From assembly GCA_947458795.1 (NCBI GenBank), contig CANHCD010000011.1, positions 1 to 17,848 of the forward strand: DNA of 17,848 nucleotides, given 5' to 3'. The notes beneath the pieces are model-generated. The model had not been told where the DNA came from. It did no database searches and saw only the letters and a list, made by a program, of their open reading frames with translations. The stretch is from Cyclobacteriaceae bacterium (lineage in GTDB: Bacteria; Bacteroidota; Bacteroidia; Cytophagales; Cyclobacteriaceae). Position numbers and translations under genes: made by a program. Below, piece after piece: positions 1 through 7,485 of the stretch. The stretch's first letter is position 1. Every line of letters starts with the position of its first letter.

Positions 1-710
1 ACATCGTAGGCTTTGGGCCATTGAATCAGTCGCATGGCCACAGCATCCACAAATTCATACTCCACTTTTACATCTGGATACTCTAGCGCCAATTCCTGGA
101 CTGTTTCCCTCCACAATCGGGACGTCGCCATCACGTTGGCCTTGTCCACGCAAGTCAAGAGTTTTCTACGCTTTTGCGCAGCTTCAAAACCCATTCGGGC
201 CAAACGCACAATCTCTTCTTTGCTGTAGACGTTGGTATCAAAGGCCTTGGTGCCCTGCTCATTTCTTCCTCTAGGCTCTCCGAAGTAGATGCCTCCTGTC
301 AGCTCCCGGAAAAAAACTAGATCTACCCCATCCACTCGATCGAGCTTCAACGGGGACTTGTGTACCAGCGAGGGGAAGGTAAATGTAGGCCGTACATTGG
401 CAAATAACCCTAGTTTTTGACGCATACGAAGCAAACCTTGCTCCGGTCGAACCTTGGCCTTGGGGTCGTTGTCATACTTAGGATCCCCAATGGCACCAAA
501 AAGGACTGCATCTGATGCCGCACAAATATCGTGGGTAGCATCTGGATAGGGATCACCTGTGGCATCGATCGCACATGCGCCTACCAGCCCATGCTGAAAG
601 CTGATCTGGTGTCCAAATTTCTTTCCGATGGCTTCTACTACCTTGACTGCTTGTGCAATCACTTCTGGGCCTATGCCGTCTCCAGGAAGGAGTGCAATAT
701 TCATTTTCAT
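1..710 (-). CDS. leuB: 3-isopropylmalate dehydrogenase (N-terminal 236 residues; cut by window edge)
   Basis: NAD-dependent oxidative decarboxylation of 3-isopropylmalate to 2-oxoisocaproate, the third step of the leucine branch. It may also act on the methylmalate intermediate if the adjacent cimA-like gene makes citramalate. The visible part starts MKMNIALLPGDGIGPEV, the family's N-terminal nucleotide-binding signature. It continues with GLLRMRQKLGLFANVRP (the arginines that bind substrate) and RELTGGIYFGEPRG, and reaches VDAVAMRL at the window's first bases. The family is usually about 350-360 residues, so roughly the last third lies outside. The chosen ATG (710-708) overlaps the upstream gene's stop as ATGA, indicating translational coupling. 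A second in-frame ATG two codons later (704) cannot be excluded. It is the last gene of the operon seen here. Confidence 0.96.
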   Translation of the reverse strand, partial: MKMNIALLPGDGIGPEVIAQAVKVVEAIGKKFGHQISFQHGLVGACAIDATGDPYPDATHDICAASDAVLFGAIGDPKYDNDPKAKVRPEQGLLRMRQKLGLFANVRPTFTFPSLVHKSPLKLDRVDGVDLVFFRELTGGIYFGEPRGRNEQGTKAFDTNVYSKEEIVRLARMGFEAAQKRRKLLTCVDKANVMATSRLWRETVQELALEYPDVKVEYEFVDAVAMRLIQWPKAYD

Positions 711-2260
711 ACGAGGGAACTGGTGGATTGAGGTGCTGATGTTATTGAATCCATGATATTAAGCATTTTTTCTGTGGCCATCATGGCGGCCACCGTTTGG
801 TCTGGATCTAGGCCTTTGGTCTTGAATCGATGCCCATGCTCCCAGGTAATGACTGTTTCTACCAAGGCGTCTGTTTTTCCTCCAGGAGGGATCGTCACAT
901 GGTAATCTACGAGTTTGGGTAGCTCTTTGTGAAGTGTGGTATAAATACTACTCAGGGCATTCATAAAGGAGTCGTACTGTCCATCTCCCGTAGCGGTAGC
1001 ATCGTAATAATTGCCATGCATCTTGAGTCGCAGCTGCACGGAAGGCTTCAGTCCTTTGGACTGTGTCATGTGGTAGCCATCGATGCTGATGTACTTATTC
1101 AGAGCGGTGTTTTGCAAGACATCAGAAATGATGTAAGGTAAATCTTCGGGCGTAACGCGCTCTTTTTTATCCCCTAGGTCAATGATCCGTTGGGTAACTC
1201 GTGCAAGTTCCTCCGGCTCCAGTGAAATTCCCAAGGCCTCCAAATTTTTTGAAATATTGGCTTTCCCAGAGGATTTACCGAGGGCATATTTTCGTTCCCT
1301 ACCAAAGCGCTCCGGAAGGAGTTTGTTGAAGTAGAGGCTTTTTTTCTGATCACCGTCCGCATGAATTCCGGCGGTTTGCGTAAAGACATTCTCCCCCACC
1401 ACGGGCTTGTTGGCAGGAATGTATTGCCCTGAAAATTGTTCCACCAGCTTAGATACGCGGAAAATTTTCTGCTCTTGAATCCCTGTTTCTATATCGGTGA
1501 AGTCTTTGACTACGGCAAGGAGTGATTCCAAGGGGACATTTCCAGCGCGCTCCCCCAGCCCATTGACGGTACTGTGGATTCCAGACACCCCGAGCTGAAT
1601 GGCCTCGAGTGCATTGGCTACCGCCAAATCGTAGTCGTTGTGTCCATGAAAATCAAAATGTACACCCGGGAATCTGGAGATCACCTGTCCAAGAAAGGTA
1701 CGTGCTTCCAGCGGCGAAAGAATACCAAGGGTGTCGGGCAGCATGATTCGTTTGACCGGTTGCTTGGCAAGCATGTCAATCAGACTCATTGTATAGTCTA
1801 CTGAATCGCGCATACCACTGGACCAATCTTCCAAGTACACATTGACTTGGAGCCCCTTTTGGACTGCATAGCCAATAGCAGACTGGATGTCCTCAAAATG
1901 TGCTGCTGGGGTCTTTTTTAACTGATAGACGAGGTGGTTGAGGGATCCTTTGGTGAGGAGGTTGAGCACTTTGGCTCCTGCTTCTATGATCCAATCGACC
2001 GATATGGGGGTATCTACAAAGCCAAGAACCTCGATCCGGTCCAAGTAGCCTTTTTGTGCTGCCCACTGCGTGATCCGCTGTACCCCTTCAAGTTCGCCTG
2101 CGGAAACGCGCGCTGAAGCTACTTCGATGCGGTCTACTTTGAGTTCTTCTAAAAGGGCCTTGGCTATATGTAGCTTTTCAGAAGGCAAAAAAGAAACCCC
2201 TGAGGTCTGTTCTCCATCCCTCAAGGTAGTGTCCATCCACTCTAATTTTCTTGCCTCCAT
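707..2260 (-). CDS. cimA: Citramalate synthase-type member of the 2-isopropylmalate synthase family
   Basis: A 517-residue HMGL-like TIM barrel with a C-terminal LeuA-type regulatory region, the second such enzyme in this operon. Visible motifs are MDTTLRDGEQTSG (R14, D15), LPDTLGI (174-180), FHGHND (H205, H207, metal ligands), NGLGERAGN (233-241) and GIHADGD (298-304). Pocket residues I recall for Leptospira citramalate synthase (R16, D17, L81, L104, Y144, E146, T179, D304, L311, Y312) all have an identical counterpart two positions earlier: R14, D15, L79, L102, Y142, E144, T177, D302, L309, Y310. That favours pyruvate plus acetyl-CoA to (R)-citramalate, the entry to isoleucine without threonine deaminase. 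The family is prone to misannotation, and an isopropylmalate or other acyl-transfer role is the alternative. It starts 11 nt after leuD and overlaps leuB by 4 nt. Confidence 0.82.
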   Translation of the reverse strand: MEARKLEWMDTTLRDGEQTSGVSFLPSEKLHIAKALLEELKVDRIEVASARVSAGELEGVQRITQWAAQKGYLDRIEVLGFVDTPISVDWIIEAGAKVLNLLTKGSLNHLVYQLKKTPAAHFEDIQSAIGYAVQKGLQVNVYLEDWSSGMRDSVDYTMSLIDMLAKQPVKRIMLPDTLGILSPLEARTFLGQVISRFPGVHFDFHGHNDYDLAVANALEAIQLGVSGIHSTVNGLGERAGNVPLESLLAVVKDFTDIETGIQEQKIFRVSKLVEQFSGQYIPANKPVVGENVFTQTAGIHADGDQKKSLYFNKLLPERFGRERKYALGKSSGKANISKNLEALGISLEPEELARVTQRIIDLGDKKERVTPEDLPYIISDVLQNTALNKYISIDGYHMTQSKGLKPSVQLRLKMHGNYYDATATGDGQYDSFMNALSSIYTTLHKELPKLVDYHVTIPPGGKTDALVETVITWEHGHRFKTKGLDPDQTVAAMMATEKMLNIMDSITSAPQSTSSLV

Positions 2261-2271
2261 CGAACCAAGTT

Positions 2272-2862
2272 TTATCGAGATGCTTCAAAACCCTCAATTT
2301 CGGCTGCCATATTGATCAGGTAGTCGATGTCATCGAAGCCATGTTGCATGTTGTCCTTCTTGTATTCGTTGATGTCGAAGGACTCTGATGCTCCTGTAGC
2401 AAGTAAGGTGATCGTCTGCTGAGGCAGGTTGACTTCCACTGCGGTATTGGGATCTGCAGCAATGGCTGTAAAAAGAAGATCAGCAAATTCCGGTGAAACA
2501 GTCACTGGAAGGACGCCTATATTCAGGCAGTTGTTTTTAAAAATGTCTGCAAAAAAACTGGACACCACGCAGCGGAAACCGTAGTCATACAGCGCCCATA
2601 CGGCATGCTCACGGCTGGAGCCGGAACCGAAATTTTTTCCTGCTACCAGGATTTTTCCTGAGTAGGTGCGGTCATTTAGTACAAAATCCTTTTTGGGATT
2701 ACCTTCCACATCGTATCTCCAATCCCGAAACAAGTTGTCCCCAAATCCTTCGCGCTCGGTTGCCTTGAGGAAACGGGCAGGGATGATCTGGTCTGTATCG
2801 ACGTTTTCGGTAGGCAGCGGAACTGCTGTACTTTGAAGGACGGTAAATTTATCGTAAGCCAT
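2272..2862 (-). CDS. leuD: 3-isopropylmalate dehydratase, small subunit
   Basis: Small (swivel-domain) subunit of isopropylmalate isomerase, which pairs with LeuC to convert 2- to 3-isopropylmalate. With a citramalate synthase present, the same LeuCD could isomerise citramalate. At 196 residues it has the normal length for the bacterial family. Visible signatures are ENVDTDQIIPARFLK (19-33) and GKNFGSGSSREHAVWAL (75-91), the aconitase-swivel substrate-binding loop. The start follows an A-rich stretch with no Shine-Dalgarno sequence, as is usual in Bacteroidota. It is unusual within this operon in being separated from leuC by 99 nt instead of being abutted or overlapped; the cimA-like gene follows after 11 nt. 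Confidence 0.97.
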   Translation of the reverse strand: MAYDKFTVLQSTAVPLPTENVDTDQIIPARFLKATEREGFGDNLFRDWRYDVEGNPKKDFVLNDRTYSGKILVAGKNFGSGSSREHAVWALYDYGFRCVVSSFFADIFKNNCLNIGVLPVTVSPEFADLLFTAIAADPNTAVEVNLPQQTITLLATGASESFDINEYKKDNMQHGFDDIDYLINMAAEIEGFEASR

Positions 2863-2961
2863 TTTTTCTTAGTTCAAATGTGGTAAAATAAGCGAGTGGG
2901 TAGTGCTATCCGTGTACTCCATAATTTCCGTATTTCGTACCTCCCACTTCGTATTTAAAAA
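2863..2961 (-). repeat. Degenerate TACGAA/TACGGA repeat cluster in the leuC-leuD gap
   Basis: This is the only sizeable gap inside the operon. On the minus strand, 2956-2911 carries a run of related short units (TACGAAG, TACGAAA, TACGGAAA, GTACACGG). The arms AGTGGG (2948-2943) and CCCACT (2900-2895) could form a 6-bp stem around the rest of the repeat in the mRNA. No -7 promoter element and no U-tract terminator is seen. Function is unknown: it could be a mobile-type intergenic repeat or an mRNA processing/stability element. Confidence 0.45.
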
Positions 2962-4362
2962 TTAAAATACTTCCCGTGGATCCGTAATTCGGCCGGTAAT
3001 CGCTACCGCCGCTACAGTCAAGGGGGAGGCAAGCATGGTGCGTGCACCAGGGCCTTGACGGCCTTCAAAATTTCGATTGGAGGTAGACACCGCATACTTA
3101 CCTGAAGGGATCTTATCGTCATTCATGGCTAGGCAAGCGGAACAACCAGGCTGACGGAGTTCAAAGCCCGCATCTTCCAAGATTTTTACTAGGCCTTCTT
3201 CATGCGCCATTTTCTCCACCTCACGCGATCCCGGCACAATCCAGGCAGTGATGTTTTCGGCCTTTTGATGTCCTTTTACAAACTGAGCCACCGCACGGAT
3301 ATCTTCGATGCGTCCATTTGTACAAGACCCCACAAAGACGTAATCTACCATTTTCCCTTTCACCGCTTCACCTGGGACAAAGCCCATGTAATCGAGAGAT
3401 TTCAGGTAAGAAGTTTTATTGGAACCTTCCATTCCTTGGGTGCTTGGAATGGTCCCGGTCACTTTGATTCCCATCCCTGGATTGGTTCCATAGGTGATCA
3501 TCGGTTCGATGTCTGCCGCTTCAAAAACCAATTCTTTGTCAAAAATGGCCCCATCGTCTGTTTTCAAGGTTTTCCAATGTGCTACCGCCTTATCCCAATC
3601 CGCCCCTTTGGGAGCATATTGTTTTCCCTTCAAGTAGGCAAAGGTGGTTTCATCTGGGGCAATAAGCCCCCCACGTGCGCCCATCTCGATGGACATGTTG
3701 CAAATCGTCATTCGAGCTTCCATGGATAAACTTTGGATCGCTGAACCCGCATATTCCACAAAGTAGCCAGTGGCTCCTGCTGCAGATATTTTAGAAATGA
3801 TGTACAAAATAATATCCTTGGAGGTAACTCCCTTGCCTAGGGTACCCTCTACAGAAATTCGCATTTTCTTGGCCTTGGACTGCATGATGCATTGGGTAGC
3901 AAGCACCATTTCCACCTCAGAGGTACCGATGCCAAAAGCGATGGCCCCGAAAGCACCGTGGGTGGACGTATGTGAGTCCCCGCAGACGATGGTCATCCCA
4001 GGCTGGGTCACTCCCAATTCTGGTCCGATGACGTGTACGATGCCATGGTGTGCAGATCCCAAGTCATGGAGTTCAATGCCATACTTCGCACAATTCTCGC
4101 GCAGCTTTTCTACCTGCATGCGTGAAAGCTTGTCCTTGATGGTCAGATCCTGGTCTACCGTAGGTACATTGTGATCTGGGGTAGCGATGGTCCGATTCGG
4201 ATACTTTACGCCAATTCCTCTTAGCTCCAAATTGAGAAAAGCTACGGGGGAAGTCACCTCGTGAATGAAGTGCTTGTCGATGAAAAATACATCAGGACCT
4301 GCAGGCACGGATTTGATTACGTGTGCATCCCAGATTTTATCAAATAGGGTGTTCTTTTCCAT
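2962..4362 (-). CDS. leuC: 3-isopropylmalate dehydratase, large subunit
   Basis: Large catalytic subunit of isopropylmalate isomerase, an aconitase-family [4Fe-4S] enzyme acting with LeuD. Its 466 residues are the standard length. The three cluster cysteines are visible as VGSCTNG (C347) and PGCSAC (C407 and C410). Other family blocks are VCGDSHTSTHGAFG (127-139), STSNRNFEGRQG (426-437) and the C-terminal ITDPREVF. It starts 2 nt after the leuA stop, so the two are probably translated together. Nothing odd is seen in the catalytic residues. It most likely serves the leucine branch and possibly citramalate isomerisation as well. Confidence 0.98.
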   Translation of the reverse strand: MEKNTLFDKIWDAHVIKSVPAGPDVFFIDKHFIHEVTSPVAFLNLELRGIGVKYPNRTIATPDHNVPTVDQDLTIKDKLSRMQVEKLRENCAKYGIELHDLGSAHHGIVHVIGPELGVTQPGMTIVCGDSHTSTHGAFGAIAFGIGTSEVEMVLATQCIMQSKAKKMRISVEGTLGKGVTSKDIILYIISKISAAGATGYFVEYAGSAIQSLSMEARMTICNMSIEMGARGGLIAPDETTFAYLKGKQYAPKGADWDKAVAHWKTLKTDDGAIFDKELVFEAADIEPMITYGTNPGMGIKVTGTIPSTQGMEGSNKTSYLKSLDYMGFVPGEAVKGKMVDYVFVGSCTNGRIEDIRAVAQFVKGHQKAENITAWIVPGSREVEKMAHEEGLVKILEDAGFELRQPGCSACLAMNDDKIPSGKYAVSTSNRNFEGRQGPGARTMLASPLTVAAVAITGRITDPREVF

Positions 4363-4364
4363 AG

Positions 4365-5873
4365 TTAGGCAGTCGCGTATTCTTTGACTGGAATTTTGTT
4401 GAGTGCATCGACAAAGGCCTGTGCCGAGGCGAGGACAATGTCTTGATTGGAGGCAAAGCCATAGTAAGGCTTGTCTGATTTGATCAATCGCATGTGTACT
4501 TTGGCCACATCGTCGCTTCCTTGGGTGATCGCTTGGATAAGAAATTCCTCCAGCTCCACTTGAGGCTGTACAATGGATTCTATAGCCTTGAGAACGGCAT
4601 CCACAGGCCCTACGCCAGTAGAAGTGGCCACCTGAAGTGCGTTGCCTACTTTGAGGGTTACTTGTGCTGTTACTTCACCATCCGAGGAGTAGTGGACCTG
4701 CTCCAACTCAATGAAGTTGGATTCATCGATAAATTTACCTACCAGCTCCAAGAGGTCTTTTCTCCCGATGTCCCGCTTGGAATCTGCAAGCACCAAAAAT
4801 GCTTCGTACACTTCTCGCAAGGCTTCTCCTTCGAGCTCCACTCCCAAGGCATCCAAGTGGTGCTTAAGCGCTGCTCTTCCAGACCTGGCAGTCAAGACGA
4901 TCGTAGATTCTGCTACGCCTACATCCTTGGGATCAATAATCTCATAGTTTTCTCGATGCTTCAGTACCCCATCTTGATGGATACCCGAAGAATGTGCAAA
5001 TGCATTTCTTCCCACAATGGCCTTGTTGGGCTGCACCGGCATATTCATCAACTTGGACACGAGTCGGCTGGTGTGGTAGATTTTTGGAGTCACAATTTCC
5101 GTGTGAACAGGGATGGACTGATGGCATTTGATTGCCATTACCACCTCTTCCAAGGAGGTATTTCCTGCGCGTTCCCCAATTCCGTTGATGGTCACCTCTA
5201 CCTGTCGTGCGCCTTGTTGGACCCCAGCTACGGTGTTGGCCGTAGCCATGCCTAGGTCGTTGTGGCAGTGCGTAGCGATGATGGCTCGGTCGATGTTGGG
5301 AACTCGGTTTTTAAGACTAGCAATGATGGCGCCATACTGCTCTGGAAGACAGTAGCCGGTGGTGTCAGGAATATTAACTACGGTAGCTCCTGCTTTGATG
5401 ACTTCTTCTATGATTTTGCAAAGGAAGTCAGACTCCGCACGACCAGCATCTTCGGCGTAAAATTCCACATCTTCCACAAATCGCTTCGCAAATTTGACTG
5501 CTGCCACACCTCGTTTGATGATGTCTTCTGGAGTGGAACGGAGCTTGAATTGAATATGGTAGGGAGAAACTCCAATTCCTGTATGGATACGTCCTTTTTT
5601 AGCATATTGAAGGGATGCAGCTGCTACTTCGATATCTTTTTCTACGGCACGAGAAAGGGCACAGATGATTGGGTTGGATACTGCTTTGGAAATTTCTACC
5701 ACGGAGTTAAAATCCCCAGGACTAGAAATAGGAAAACCAGCTTCAATGATGTCCACACCCAGCGCTTCCAGGGCCTTGGCCACTGTGATTTTCTCTTGGG
5801 TGTTGAGTTGACATCCTGGCACTTGCTCCCCATCTCTAAGGGTGGTATCGAATATCCATAGCTTTTCGCTCAT
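4365..5873 (-). CDS. leuA: 2-isopropylmalate synthase
   Basis: Condenses 2-oxoisovalerate with acetyl-CoA, the committed and normally leucine-inhibited step of leucine synthesis. The 502 residues match the long LeuA form: a catalytic TIM barrel (about 1-270), a linker and a C-terminal LeuA regulatory domain (about 380-500) expected to bind leucine. Motifs seen are FDTTLRDGEQVPG (R13, D14), IPDTTGY (168-174), THCHNDLGMATANT (H202, H204 metal ligands), GIGERAGNTSLEE (231-243) and SSGIHQDGVLK. Compared with its paralogue at 707-2260, it has the typical isopropylmalate synthase motif set (IHTGIGVSPYH, HCHNDLG). It begins 22 nt after ilvC and is followed by leuC after 2 nt. Confidence 0.96.
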   Translation of the reverse strand: MSEKLWIFDTTLRDGEQVPGCQLNTQEKITVAKALEALGVDIIEAGFPISSPGDFNSVVEISKAVSNPIICALSRAVEKDIEVAAASLQYAKKGRIHTGIGVSPYHIQFKLRSTPEDIIKRGVAAVKFAKRFVEDVEFYAEDAGRAESDFLCKIIEEVIKAGATVVNIPDTTGYCLPEQYGAIIASLKNRVPNIDRAIIATHCHNDLGMATANTVAGVQQGARQVEVTINGIGERAGNTSLEEVVMAIKCHQSIPVHTEIVTPKIYHTSRLVSKLMNMPVQPNKAIVGRNAFAHSSGIHQDGVLKHRENYEIIDPKDVGVAESTIVLTARSGRAALKHHLDALGVELEGEALREVYEAFLVLADSKRDIGRKDLLELVGKFIDESNFIELEQVHYSSDGEVTAQVTLKVGNALQVATSTGVGPVDAVLKAIESIVQPQVELEEFLIQAITQGSDDVAKVHMRLIKSDKPYYGFASNQDIVLASAQAFVDALNKIPVKEYATA

Positions 5874-5895
5874 GACCTGATCTGTTTTGGGTAGA

Positions 5896-6939
5896 TTAAT
5901 TATTCTCTGGTCTCAATTTCCGTACCACTGCTCCTGCTTGCCACATTTCTGAATCCCGAAGCTGGGCTAGTTCTACTTCCAATTTCTCTCTGTAATCAGG
6001 CTTGGAATTGGAATCGATGGATTTTTGTGCTTCTGCTCCTGACTTCACCGACGCGTACAGTGCTTCAAATACTGGCTTTGTGGCATCTCTGAAAGGCTTC
6101 CACCAATCCAAAGCTCCTCGCTGTGCGGTAGTAGAGCAATTGGCATACATCCAGTCCATTCCATTTTCTGCCACTAGCGGCATCAAGGACTGGGTCAATT
6201 CTTCTACGGTCTCGTTGAAAGCCTCAGAAGGGGTATGTCCATTGGCGCGAAGCACCTCGTATTGCGCTGCAAAAATACCTTGGATGGCTCCCATCAAGGT
6301 GCCACGCTCTCCTGTCAAATCAGAAGTTACTTCTCGGTAAAAATCAGTTTCAAACAAGTAACCCGATCCAACACCAATGCCCAGCGCAACCACGCGGTCT
6401 TTTGCTTTGCCAGTACCGTCTTGGAAGATGGCATACGAAGAGTTGAGTCCTCTACCTTCTACAAACATGCGTCTTAGTGAAGTACCAGAACCTTTCGGAG
6501 CTACCAAAATCACATCCACATCTGCAGGAGGAATAATGCCTGTTTTTTCCTTGTAGGTGATTCCAAAACCATGGGAGAAATACAAGGCTTTGCCTGGAGT
6601 CAGGTATTTTTTAAGCGTAGGCCAAAGTGCAATCTGTCCTGCATCGGAAAGTAAAAATTGAAGGATTGTACCACGGGAACAAGCTTCCTCAATTTCAAAG
6701 AGCGTTTCTCCAGGCACCCAGCCATCAGCGATGGCCTTATCCCAAGTCTTGGAACCACTGCGCTGGCCTACAATTACTTTGAAGCCGTTGTCGCGGAGGT
6801 TGAGCGCTTGACCAGGACCTTGCACTCCATATCCAATGACTGCAATTACTTCGTCTTTGAGTACTTCTCTAGCTTTTTCTAAGGGGAACTCCTCTCGGGT
6901 TACTACGTTTTCTTCAACGTTTCCAAATTTCAATTTCAT
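5896..6939 (-). CDS. ilvC: Ketol-acid reductoisomerase (Bacteroidota/fungal-like type)
   Basis: Isomerises and reduces 2-acetolactate or 2-aceto-2-hydroxybutanoate to the dihydroxy acids, using Mg2+ and NAD(P)H. 347 residues. The Rossmann loop is GYGVQGPGQALNLRDNG (36-52) and the following VGQRSGSK (57-64) suggests NADPH preference. The knotted C-terminal domain carries the metal ligands in SDLTGERG (D207, E211) and AFNETVEEL (E243, E247), plus CSTTAQRGALDW (268-279). The GPGQALNL loop and the C-terminal PDYREKLE...VRKLRPEN block differ from the common GYGSQGHAHALNL class I form and resemble Bacteroides and, as I recall, yeast Ilv5. It lies 36 nt after ilvN. Confidence 0.97.
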   Translation of the reverse strand: MKLKFGNVEENVVTREEFPLEKAREVLKDEVIAVIGYGVQGPGQALNLRDNGFKVIVGQRSGSKTWDKAIADGWVPGETLFEIEEACSRGTILQFLLSDAGQIALWPTLKKYLTPGKALYFSHGFGITYKEKTGIIPPADVDVILVAPKGSGTSLRRMFVEGRGLNSSYAIFQDGTGKAKDRVVALGIGVGSGYLFETDFYREVTSDLTGERGTLMGAIQGIFAAQYEVLRANGHTPSEAFNETVEELTQSLMPLVAENGMDWMYANCSTTAQRGALDWWKPFRDATKPVFEALYASVKSGAEAQKSIDSNSKPDYREKLEVELAQLRDSEMWQAGAVVRKLRPENN

Positions 6940-6975
6940 AGTAGAAAATTTTAAGAATAGATTTTTAGGTTGAGT

Positions 6976-7476
6976 TTAGTTGACAAAAGAGTCAATGGTC
7001 AACATGCGCTTGGCGACGGCTACCCTTCCGGAACGGGCAAATTCAAGTATGCCGTATCCTTTGAGTATTTCGAGCAGTTCTCGAGTTTTTTCCTTGTGCC
7101 CAGTCAGTTCCAAAACTACAAAATCAGGTTCTGCTGCAATAATTTTGGCATGGTGATCTCTGATAATTTTTTCCAATCCCCCATCAAGGCGGGACACTGG
7201 AATCTTGTACAAGGCCAATTCTTGGTACACAACGCCTGTGTCCTCATGGTGAAAAGCCTTGATTACATCGATGATTTTTTCGATTTGATTGACCAGCTGG
7301 ATGACCGTTTCCTCGGTCACCGTCACCTCGATGGTGATGCGGTGGACACCAGGAATCCGGCTTTCTGAGGCAGTAAGTGCATCGATATTGATACCCCTAC
7401 GGGTAAAAATGATGGTGATTCTATTCAGAATCCCAATAAAATTTTCGGTGATGACGAAGATAGTGTAGCGTTTCAT
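6976..7476 (-). CDS. ilvN: Acetolactate synthase, small (regulatory) subunit
   Basis: Regulatory subunit of acetohydroxyacid synthase; it binds branched-chain amino acids (usually valine) and stimulates the catalytic subunit. 166 residues, typical for the long IlvN/IlvH form. The N-terminal ACT domain is at about 1-75 (YTIFVITENFIGILNRITIIF, then RRGINIDALTASES), followed by the second ACT-like domain (about 80-160) with ILEFARSGRVAV near the C-terminus. It starts 9 nt after ilvB, consistent with stoichiometric expression. The name ilvH would be equally defensible. Confidence 0.95.
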   Translation of the reverse strand: MKRYTIFVITENFIGILNRITIIFTRRGINIDALTASESRIPGVHRITIEVTVTEETVIQLVNQIEKIIDVIKAFHHEDTGVVYQELALYKIPVSRLDGGLEKIIRDHHAKIIAAEPDFVVLELTGHKEKTRELLEILKGYGILEFARSGRVAVAKRMLTIDSFVN

Positions 7477-7485
7477 AGGGAGCAG

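Noticed and set aside
3202..3729. 175-codon open frame on the plus strand antisense to leuC
   Set aside because: It is the mirror of a conserved aconitase-family gene, with no recognisable domain and composition dictated by leuC codons; the same applies to the 253-codon plus-strand frame opposite leuA at 4494-5255.
5262..5861. 199-codon open frame on the plus strand antisense to leuA
   Set aside because: Shadow of the leuA reading frame; no conserved motif and no promoter element.
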